From: Xylocopilactobacillus apis
GTDB lineage: Bacteria; Bacillota; Bacilli; Lactobacillales; Lactobacillaceae
Length of the DNA stretch: 64,000 bases
Assembly: GCF_033095965.1 (NCBI RefSeq)
Contig: NZ_AP026801.1
Coordinates: forward strand, 1-64,000
Reading direction: 5' to 3'
The notes beneath the pieces are model-generated. The model saw only the letters and a program-made list of their open reading frames with translations, was not told the origin of the DNA and searched no databases. Below are positions 1-6,661 of this stretch, one piece after another. How positions within the stretch are numbered: the first letter of the stretch is position 1; the number at the start of each line of letters is the position of its first letter. Made by a program: the position numbers and the translations under genes.

Positions 1-1335
1 ATGTCTGAAATCACTGATTTTTGGTCGGCTGTGAGTAACGAATTTAACGATTCGATGACCAAAGCAAGTTTCGATACTTGGATTGGGACCACTCACCCGG
101 TTGAATATAAAGGAAATCAGCTTTATTTAGAGGTTCCTTCTCAGCTTCATAAAGGTTATTGGGAGAATAACTTGATAAATGAAGTTACGACTATGGCAAG
201 TGAGATGCTGAAGAAACCAATTCATATCATTGTTAAGACTACTGATGAGTATGCCAGTGATCCAACGATTATCGAAGAAGAAGTTAAAGAAGTTAAAAAA
301 AGCATTCCACGGCCTGATAGTCATTTAAATGGCAAGTACACTTTTGATTCTTTCGTTACTGGTAAGGGAAATGAGATGGCTCATGCGGCAGCTTTAGTTG
401 TCGCAGAAAATCCTGGTGCAACTTACAATCCACTATTAATCTATGGAGGCGGTGGATTGGGGAAAACTCATTTGATGGAAGCAATCGGTCATTATGTTTT
501 AGATAATGATTCTGAGAAAGTTGTCAAATACGTTACCAGCGAGAACTTCACGAACGACTTTATTAATTCCATTCGAAGCAACCGCCAGGAAGAATTCAGG
601 CAAGCCTACCGCAACGTAGATGTCCTGTTGGTCGATGATATTCAGTTCCTTGCAGAAAAAGAAGGGACCCAAGAAGAGTTTTTCCACACCTTCAATACTC
701 TTTACAACGATCAAAAGCAGATCGTTCTAACGTCTGACCGCCTGCCAAATGAAATTGCGAAGCTCTCTGATCGTTTAGTTTCCCGCTTCAAATGGGGATT
801 ATCAGTCGACGTTGCACCGCCGGATCTTGAAACGAGAATTGCGATCCTCCAAAGTAAAGCAAAAGCTGAAGGTTTAGAAATTTCTGATGAAACCATTGCC
901 TACATCGCTAAGCAGGTAAGCTCTAACGTGCGTGAACTTGAAGGAACTTTAGTCAGAGTTCAGGCGTACAGCGCAATTAAACGCCAGGACATCACGACTG
1001 AACTTGCGATGCAGGCTCTTGATGGACTGAAGATTAATCAGCGAACGGACATCACCGCCAGCAAAATCCAGCGAAAAGTTGCTGACTTTTACGAAATTAC
1101 CCCAGCTGATCTGAAAGGCAAAAAACGCAGTAAGACAATTGTCGTACCTAGGCAAATTGCGATGTATCTCTGCCGCGAACTAACCACTGATTCTCTCCCA
1201 AGAATTGGTCAAGAGTTCGGGGGAAAAGATCATACAACGGTCATGCATGCAATTAATCGAATCCAAGAAGAAATGGAAGGATCGCAGCGATTGCGTGATG
1301 AAGTAAATCAGTTAAAGAACAAAATTAAGGATTAA
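1..1335 (+). CDS. dnaA: Chromosomal replication initiator protein DnaA
   Basis: DnaA binds 9-bp DnaA boxes at oriC and, as an ATP-bound filament, opens the duplex for helicase loading. The 444-residue length is normal for Firmicutes. Domain I is at about residues 1-85, followed by a short acidic linker and the AAA+ domain. The Walker A motif GGGGLGKTH lies at residues 149-157 and the Walker B VDDIQF starts at 211. The C-terminal box-binding helix-turn-helix contains GGKDHTTVMHA at 407-417, the family signature. The window begins exactly on the ATG, as complete circular genomes are often rotated, so its ribosome site and promoter are not visible. DnaA boxes and dnaN follow directly. Confidence 0.99.
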   Translation: MSEITDFWSAVSNEFNDSMTKASFDTWIGTTHPVEYKGNQLYLEVPSQLHKGYWENNLINEVTTMASEMLKKPIHIIVKTTDEYASDPTIIEEEVKEVKKSIPRPDSHLNGKYTFDSFVTGKGNEMAHAAALVVAENPGATYNPLLIYGGGGLGKTHLMEAIGHYVLDNDSEKVVKYVTSENFTNDFINSIRSNRQEEFRQAYRNVDVLLVDDIQFLAEKEGTQEEFFHTFNTLYNDQKQIVLTSDRLPNEIAKLSDRLVSRFKWGLSVDVAPPDLETRIAILQSKAKAEGLEISDETIAYIAKQVSSNVRELEGTLVRVQAYSAIKRQDITTELAMQALDGLKINQRTDITASKIQRKVADFYEITPADLKGKKRSKTIVVPRQIAMYLCRELTTDSLPRIGQEFGGKDHTTVMHAINRIQEEMEGSQRLRDEVNQLKNKIKD

Positions 1336-1493
1336 CCTGTGGATAAGTCCGAAGTTTTCCACAAGTTATCCCCCACTTATCCACAAGCAGAATGTTGATA
1401 AATCAAAAACGAAGTGATTTTTTCACCGAATTCACAGGCCCTACTATTACTTCTAACAAAATCAATAAACCTTATTTATAAAAAGAGGAACCA
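1336..1493. other. oriC: Replication origin segment (oriC) between dnaA and dnaN
   Basis: Seen: a perfect DnaA box TTATCCACA at 1377-1385, a perfect inverted box at 1338-1346, and near-matches at 1355-1363 (TTTTCCACA) and 1366-1374 (TTATCCCCC). Degenerate boxes precede a GC-rich patch CACAGGCC at 1433-1440. This is followed at 1441-1456 by CTACTATTACTTCTAA, which on the other strand reads as TAG/AAG/TAA triplets, and then by an AT-rich stretch to 1485. This arrangement matches the Bacillus subtilis basal unwinding system of tandem boxes, GC-rich patch, DnaA-trio and AT-rich duplex-unwinding element. The dnaN ribosome site AAAGAGG sits at its right edge (about 1482-1488). Other origin boxes upstream of dnaA would be outside the window. 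Confidence 0.9.
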
Positions 1494-2627
1494 ATGAAAT
1501 TCAAAATAAAAAGGAATTTACTACTTAAACATATCAATCGTGCGAACAAAGGAATTGCTTCAAAGTCCCCTCAATACATCTTAAGAGGACTCTATATTGA
1601 AGTATTGGACGATCGAATTCGCTTAACAGGTTCTAATCAATCTTTAAGAATTGAAACTGAAATTTTAGCTGAAAATAACGATGATCTTCAGATTGAATCT
1701 GTGGGAACATCGGTTGTTGATGCTAAAATCGTTACCGATATTATCAGAAGAATGTCAAATGAAAATGTTACTTTTGAATTAATCGATCAAAAAACTGTGC
1801 ATATCTTTGACGAAGATACTGAATTTAAAGTTCAGCTTAGTTTTGAAAATGATTATCCGATTGTGCAAAAGGGCGGCTTCGAGAATGATTTCTCAATGTC
1901 AGCCGAAGTTTTCAGTGATGTATTGCGTGATGTTCTTTTTGCAATTTCAAAATTGGAGATTCAAGTTGTAATGACCGGGGTTAATCTGCGTTTTGAAAGA
2001 GGTAAAATCTACTTTATTGCAACTGATTCACATCGTTTAAGTCAAAGAGTTATTGACGCGCCTGAAGTTAACAGCAGTTTTTCAGTAATTATTCCAGGTT
2101 CTAACCTAAATGTTTTACTGAATCTGTTAGAAGATGAAACTGAAGTTAAGATGTCAGTTAATGATAGTTTGGCACTCTTCTCTTTTGCAGATTACAGCTT
2201 CTACTCAAGACTGATCAATGAGAAATATCCTGACACTGATGCTGTTTTTCCAAAAGAATTCAACACAGTTGTTAAAGCTGATACGCATGAATGGTTTCAG
2301 GCGGTGGAAAGAGCAGCGATCATCAGTAGCGGAAATTCATCAAATATGATAACCTTTTCTATTGACGAAGATAATAAAAAGATCGTCTTAAGCGGGGTTT
2401 CTGACAAAGAAGACTCTTATAAAGAAGAGCTGCCTTTTAGCGAACTCACAGGAGACAATCTTTCGGTCCATTTCAATGCAAACTTTATGCTTGACGCTCT
2501 AAGAGCTTATGGTGAAGGTGAAACGACGTTCCGCTTCACCACTAACCGCGGGGCGTTAACCTTGGAAAATGAAAACTTTGAAGATAGTTTCATGCAGTTA
2601 GTGACACCGATCATCACTTATGATTGA
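1494..2627 (+). CDS. dnaN: DNA polymerase III beta subunit (sliding clamp)
   Basis: The beta clamp is a homodimeric ring that tethers DNA polymerase III and repair enzymes to DNA. The 377-residue length fits three topologically equal domains. Recognisable stretches include the N-terminal FKIKRNLLLKHINRA, the central FIATDSHRLSQR near residue 180, which is the conserved ATDxHRL motif, and the C-terminal MQLVTPIITYD, corresponding to the hydrophobic-pocket tail of the family (usually ending in PxR in Gram-negatives). The start is set by AAAGAGG upstream of the ATG. It is the normal partner of dnaA, 158 bp away across the origin, but is not followed by yaaA/recF. Confidence 0.98.
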   Translation: MKFKIKRNLLLKHINRANKGIASKSPQYILRGLYIEVLDDRIRLTGSNQSLRIETEILAENNDDLQIESVGTSVVDAKIVTDIIRRMSNENVTFELIDQKTVHIFDEDTEFKVQLSFENDYPIVQKGGFENDFSMSAEVFSDVLRDVLFAISKLEIQVVMTGVNLRFERGKIYFIATDSHRLSQRVIDAPEVNSSFSVIIPGSNLNVLLNLLEDETEVKMSVNDSLALFSFADYSFYSRLINEKYPDTDAVFPKEFNTVVKADTHEWFQAVERAAIISSGNSSNMITFSIDEDNKKIVLSGVSDKEDSYKEELPFSELTGDNLSVHFNANFMLDALRAYGEGETTFRFTTNRGALTLENENFEDSFMQLVTPIITYD

Positions 2628-2638
2628 TGTTTTATCTT

Positions 2639-2712
2639 CGGGATGTGGCTCAGTTTGGTAGAGCACCACGTTCGGGACGTGGGGGTCACAGGTTCAAATC
2701 CTGCCATCCCGA
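2639..2712 (+). tRNA. tRNA-Pro (anticodon CGG)
   Basis: A full cloverleaf can be folded. The acceptor CGGGATG (2639-2645) pairs with CATCCCG (2705-2711), with discriminator A2712. The D arm has GCTC/GAGC. The anticodon stem CCACG/CGTGG flanks the loop TTCGGGA with anticodon CGG at 2673-2675. The T arm carries GGTTCAAATC. CCA is not encoded. CGG reads the CCG proline codon, and the body resembles known proline tRNAs. It starts 11 bp after dnaN stops and is followed by a terminator, so it may be co-transcribed with dnaN. Confidence 0.95.
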
Positions 2713-2718
2713 TTATGA

Positions 2719-2742
2719 AGTCACCTTATTGGTGGCTTTTTT
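2719..2742 (+). terminator. Terminator after tRNA-Pro
   Basis: The stem AGTCACC (2719-2725) pairs with GGTGGCT (2731-2737, including a G-T pair) around a 5-nt loop and runs into six T residues. Its position just after the tRNA fits release of the dnaN/tRNA transcript. Confidence 0.8.
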
Positions 2743-2763
2743 GTTTAAGTAAGAATGTTTATT

Positions 2764-2772
2764 TGTGGATAA
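2764..2772 (-). promoter_or_regulatory. Perfect DnaA box outside the main cluster
   Basis: TGTGGATAA at 2764-2772 is the exact complement of TTATCCACA. It lies about 1.4 kb from the origin boxes, between the tRNA terminator and the small truncated gene. It may add to the origin or titrate DnaA; a single 9-mer can also occur by chance in AT-rich DNA. Confidence 0.5.
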
Positions 2773-2898
2773 CTTTTTTCACGCAAATTATAAAAAAATT
2801 GATGTTAGTGATAGAATTTTTAATAGAATCAAGATTGAAATATTAACTAAGAAACGTTTTTTAAAAATAGAGATAATTGTTATATAAAGGATTAAATA

Positions 2899-3042
2899 AT
2901 GAGTAAAAAGGACAGAAATTCTGCTATCGGCAGGAGTTGGAAAGAAGTTAGAAACGAAATTTACACTCCTAAGGAAATAGCCGAAAGTAATTCACGGGTA
3001 TCCCTTATTGGAGAATTCATCAAAAAAAGGCAAAGATTTTAA
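2899..3042 (+). pseudogene. Truncated XRE-type antitoxin N-terminus (47 aa)
   Basis: A short reading frame with a ribosome site (AAAGG, 2886-2890) encodes 47 residues: SWKEVRNEIYTPKEIAES near residue 13, then RVSLIGEFIKKRQRF before the stop. From memory, this matches the region that precedes the helix-turn-helix in HigA-like XRE antitoxins, where similar proteins continue with a Gln-rich HTH. The HTH itself is missing because a TAA follows KKRQRF directly, and no toxin gene is beside it. I read it as a decayed toxin-antitoxin remnant. It could instead be an expressed micro-protein; the intact start region and ribosome site leave that open. Confidence 0.55.
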
Positions 3043-3060
3043 GTCTTTGTCTATTTTTTT
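3031..3060. terminator. Weak terminator between converging genes
   Basis: CAAAGA (3031-3036) pairs with TCTTTG (3044-3049) and is followed by a T-rich tract to 3060. It overlaps the end of the truncated gene and sits next to the end of the membrane protein on the opposite strand. Confidence 0.45.
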
Positions 3061-3499
3061 AAACGATCATTAATAAAGTTTGAAGCACGGTAATTGATAA
3101 AGCATAGATTGCAGCGGTCTTTTGAGAGGTTTGTTCAATGTTACTAGCGAAGAAGAAATAACTTAAAGCCGTAACTAAATCTGAAACGATTGTTAATAAC
3201 TGATAATTCCAGTTGATAGCAAACTCTGAAAACATGAGGGCAAATTCGATCAAGGTAATAATAAGAATTAAATTTAAAAGCTCAGTTTTTTTATCAACCG
3301 GTTTTCGTTTAATCAGTCTTAAAAGATACATTGAGAAGTAATAAACGACCCAAAGTGCAAAATAAGTTAAGGGAATTACTAAAATAATCGTCAAAATTGG
3401 ATCCATCAAGTTTTTAAAGCTAAAATAAAAGAAGAGATCTGATAAGACAATGACCGCGAAAAGAAGAAGATAAGAAATTTTGTTCATAATTTTTGACAT
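3059..3499 (-). CDS. Small multi-pass membrane protein, unknown function
   Basis: The protein has 146 residues with about four hydrophobic segments: near the N-terminus (ISYLLLFAVIVLSDLFFYF), PILTIILVIPLTYFALWVVYY, LLNLILIITLIEFALMF, and the C-terminal half. A positively charged loop (RLIKRKPVDKK) lies between segments two and three, suggesting it is cytoplasmic. I do not recognise a family. The ATG at 3499 is preferred because AGGTGA lies 5 nt upstream of it; a GTG three codons earlier lacks a ribosome site. It is divergent from the gene at 3554, with which it shares a short AT-rich intergenic region. Confidence 0.7.
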   Translation of the reverse strand: MSKIMNKISYLLLFAVIVLSDLFFYFSFKNLMDPILTIILVIPLTYFALWVVYYFSMYLLRLIKRKPVDKKTELLNLILIITLIEFALMFSEFAINWNYQLLTIVSDLVTALSYFFFASNIEQTSQKTAAIYALSITVLQTLLMIV

Positions 3500-3553
3500 A
3501 AGATTCACCTGAATTAATGATAATATAAATAATGATACAAGGAAGGCTAGAAA

Positions 3554-3766
3554 ATGGCAAAAGAAATCAGTTTCGATCGTTTGGAAATGGCAAGTTATTC
3601 CGTAATGGCTGCCAAAAATATTGGTTTAGATGTTGATACATCATATCGTTTAGCTAATGAAATTAACCGCTTAATTGATGCAAGCAAACTTAATCCTGAT
3701 TTTCGATCAATTTTAATGAATCAGGCGAAGCAGTGGTTTGACGAAAATGCCCCAAAAGAAGGTTAG
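3554..3766 (+). CDS. Hypothetical small protein (70 aa)
   Basis: A soluble, helix-rich, charged protein of 70 residues with no signal peptide or membrane segment. The ribosome site GGAAGG (3541-3546) supports the ATG. Residues about 8-50 (RLEMASYSVMAAKNIG, then TSYRLANEINRLIDASKL) look like two amphipathic helices. No family is recognised and no motif for catalysis or DNA binding is visible. It stands alone, 105 bp before the MucBP gene. Confidence 0.7.
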   Translation: MAKEISFDRLEMASYSVMAAKNIGLDVDTSYRLANEINRLIDASKLNPDFRSILMNQAKQWFDENAPKEG

Positions 3767-3870
3767 TTTCTATCTATTAATGAAAATCTAAACTGAATTG
3801 AAATTTATCTGGGAAAAAATTGTTTAATATATTGTTAGATTATATTAGATAAATAAGACGAGGAGTTAAA

Positions 3871-6501
3871 ATGAGTTCAGGTCAGAATAATAGATTAGAA
3901 GAAGTTAAAAAATTTCTGTCCGAGATACTTTCAGGCGAATTAACCGGATATAAAATCCAACAGCGTAATGATGAGATGTTTCAGCTTACTCAGTGGGCTC
4001 AAAAACAAAATTTAATCACCGGTGTTGATTTTCGTACTGTATCCGATCAAGTTGCAATGATCGATTATTCTGGGGTTCAGGTAACTGATAAGGGAAGACA
4101 AATACTTGCAGAAAGTGGTGTTCAGATTCCCGAACCGCAGAAAAAAACAGATAATGTAGTGCCTTTAAATGCTCAGTCAGATCAACAACCTCAACAATCC
4201 CAAGTTAATGTCGATAATTTATTGCAGAACATGAATGCAGGCGATCAAGAGACAGCACAATCTTTACTGCAGTCACTAAGAGAAGGTCGCTCGAATCAGT
4301 TAGTGTACTCAGATTATTTGGATTTCTTTAACCGTAATCCCCAATTCTACACATATTTTATTAGTGCGGGACAAGAAGAAGTTCCTGCACCTCAATCACA
4401 GGAAGTTCCACCAGCAGAAGCAAGTGGAATTTTCTCGCCGGAAGTTCAGAGAATTATTGCTCAAACAGAAAATCAAAAAGCTGGTCACGAAGAAGCAGCT
4501 CCTCAAGCTACCCCATCAGAAATTGATAATTCTGAACCAGTAGCTGTTGATCCTAATCCAGTACCTGAAAAAGAATCAGCTCCAGAGCCAGAAGTTCAAC
4601 CTCAGATCCAGCCTGAACCTGTCCAAACTTATCCAGTTCAATCAGAACCCGTGGTTGAAGAACCAGTTGTCAGTAAAGAAGAAGTTAGTGAACCTGCCTT
4701 TGAATCTGCTCCAGTAGTAAATATTGAACCAGAAGTTAAAGAGCCAGAACCAGCAGTAGAAGAAGCGCCTGAAGAAACTGTTTCTCAGTCTGCTAAAACC
4801 ACAACTCACGTGGTAATTAAATATTTAGATCAAGATCAAAAAGAAATTGCCCCTGCCCTTTCAATTCAGCTCACGAGCCAGACTTCGGCTTATGATGTAT
4901 CAAGTTATCAGAAGAAAATTCGTGACTATGATTTTGTGAAAGCAGAAAATGAAAAAGGACACATCACCAGCCAAGAAATAAATGTTATTTTCCACTACGA
5001 AGCGAAGCTTGCAGAGGGAAATATCAAAATAAGTTATGTAAATCAACAGGGAGAAAAGATTGCTGAACAAAAAGTTGTTCAAGGCGGTCGAATTGGTCAA
5101 TTTTATCCTTTACTTAATGATTTACCAGACCAGTTAGTTAAAGATCTTGATAGTCGGCGTTACGTTTTACAAAGTATCTTAGCTGATAATGATCCAACTG
5201 ATTCTTCACTCATCTACTTTAGTGATCGTGATCAGAATTTTACTGCGATTTTCCGTGAGTTGTTGCCAGGACGGATTACTTTAAGATATCGGAATCTGAA
5301 AAATCAAGCAATTGGCATCGGTGAACGGGTGATGGAAAACAATGTTGAAAATGGTGACAAAATTGCAATTCCTCTCCCCTTGGTTCCAACTGGCTATGAA
5401 TTAGATCAGACCTTACTTAATGGTGATCCTGTTAGTGTTGGTGATCACTTTACGGTTTCGCCGGATGAACAAATAATTGATTATGTCTTTAAGCGCGTTA
5501 TCGCTGACGGTGCAATTATTTTCAACTATGTAGATCAAGACGGACGTGAAATTGCTCATCAAACTGTTGTTCGCGGCGGCCGCTATGGTGAGATTTATGA
5601 CTTCGATGCTAATTTACCGCAGACAGTTATTAATCGAGTTAATGATGGAGTTTATGAAAATAATCCAATCATCAAAGAAGAAACCGAAAATGGGACTGTA
5701 ATTCCAGCGGCTCGAATTACATTTGACAATAACGATCATGAATATTCGGCTGTTTTCCAAGCAACAGAAGCTGCTAGTATTACTATGAAGTTTGTTACAA
5801 CTGATGATAATCCAATTCCAAACGTAACTGATAAAGTAGTTCAAGGAACTCATTATTATGGTGATACTTTTGTGATTCCAAATGCCCCTTCAATTACTGG
5901 ATTTGATCTTAATCGCGTGATGGTTAATGATAAAGTTGCGCAAGTTGATGATCCTGTAATGTATAGTAATCAAGAACAAACAGTTACTTATGTTTACACT
6001 ATTGCAACAAGTACGATCACTGCTCATCATGTCGATCAATTGGGTCGTCAAATTGCTGAAGATCGAATTATTACTGGTCAGATTGGCACGACGGTAGAAC
6101 AGAGTCAGCTGGTATCATTAAGACTCAATCCCTACTATGTTCTAAGCGACGTGTTAACCAATAACAGTAATTATACTTTTACTACTGATCCACAGTTCAT
6201 CACTTTCCATTATCAAGTCGATGATGATTTAGTACCAGAAGTCTTAAATGTATCGGATATAGTTTTACTCAACTGTCTTGATACAAATGGTAATATCATC
6301 GGAAAAGTGACTCCAAGTTCAATTCACCTTGAACCAGTTAAAGTCGGACATGTCTACCTCGTCCATGCACCTGACTTTGCGGGATATCACTTATTCAGCC
6401 AGACTGATACTGTGAGAATAGTGTGGAACTCTGAGAAAGCTAATGATTTTACAATCGTCGACCATCCAAATGGTTTAGCATTTATCTATCAATCTATCTA
6501 A
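3871..6501 (+). CDS. MucBP-repeat protein without signal peptide or anchor
   Basis: The protein has 876 residues and a ribosome site GAGGAG. Residues 1-90 are soluble and helix-rich, ending in a segment (VTDKGRQILAESG) that resembles the winged-helix tail of YjcQ-like proteins. Residues about 90-310 are a Pro/Glu/Gln-rich linker. From about 311 to the end come roughly seven beta-rich repeats of MucBP type. Examples are VVIKYLDQDQKEIAP (about 314), IKISYVNQQGEKIAEQ (about 390) and IIFNYVDQDGREIAHQ (about 550), several with a following GYxL-like element. MucBP repeats normally occur in secreted, LPXTG-anchored mucin-binding adhesins. Here I see neither a hydrophobic leader nor an LPXTG or transmembrane tail, and no better upstream start. 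How it reaches the surface, if it does, is unknown. Confidence 0.8.
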   Translation: MSSGQNNRLEEVKKFLSEILSGELTGYKIQQRNDEMFQLTQWAQKQNLITGVDFRTVSDQVAMIDYSGVQVTDKGRQILAESGVQIPEPQKKTDNVVPLNAQSDQQPQQSQVNVDNLLQNMNAGDQETAQSLLQSLREGRSNQLVYSDYLDFFNRNPQFYTYFISAGQEEVPAPQSQEVPPAEASGIFSPEVQRIIAQTENQKAGHEEAAPQATPSEIDNSEPVAVDPNPVPEKESAPEPEVQPQIQPEPVQTYPVQSEPVVEEPVVSKEEVSEPAFESAPVVNIEPEVKEPEPAVEEAPEETVSQSAKTTTHVVIKYLDQDQKEIAPALSIQLTSQTSAYDVSSYQKKIRDYDFVKAENEKGHITSQEINVIFHYEAKLAEGNIKISYVNQQGEKIAEQKVVQGGRIGQFYPLLNDLPDQLVKDLDSRRYVLQSILADNDPTDSSLIYFSDRDQNFTAIFRELLPGRITLRYRNLKNQAIGIGERVMENNVENGDKIAIPLPLVPTGYELDQTLLNGDPVSVGDHFTVSPDEQIIDYVFKRVIADGAIIFNYVDQDGREIAHQTVVRGGRYGEIYDFDANLPQTVINRVNDGVYENNPIIKEETENGTVIPAARITFDNNDHEYSAVFQATEAASITMKFVTTDDNPIPNVTDKVVQGTHYYGDTFVIPNAPSITGFDLNRVMVNDKVAQVDDPVMYSNQEQTVTYVYTIATSTITAHHVDQLGRQIAEDRIITGQIGTTVEQSQLVSLRLNPYYVLSDVLTNNSNYTFTTDPQFITFHYQVDDDLVPEVLNVSDIVLLNCLDTNGNIIGKVTPSSIHLEPVKVGHVYLVHAPDFAGYHLFSQTDTVRIVWNSEKANDFTIVDHPNGLAFIYQSI

Positions 6502-6516
6502 ATAATCTAAAAATTA

Positions 6517-6542
6517 AAGATCATGGAGACATGGTCTTTTTT
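6517..6542 (+). terminator. Terminator after the MucBP gene
   Basis: AAGATCATG (6517-6525) pairs with CATGGTCTT (6530-6538) with a short loop and a T run. It lies 16 bp after the stop codon. Confidence 0.85.
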
Positions 6543-6661
6543 GTTTTAGAGCTGGGTTTTTAATCGTTTGAGGATATTTTTTTAATTTGTGCTGATTTAA
6601 CAATAACTTTCAGTTATACACTAAATATAGAATTAATTCATTTTAACGATGGAGATAAACC

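Noticed and set aside
2643-2846. 67-codon frame overlapping tRNA-Pro
   Set aside because: It starts inside the tRNA gene, has no ribosome site and encodes no recognisable protein.
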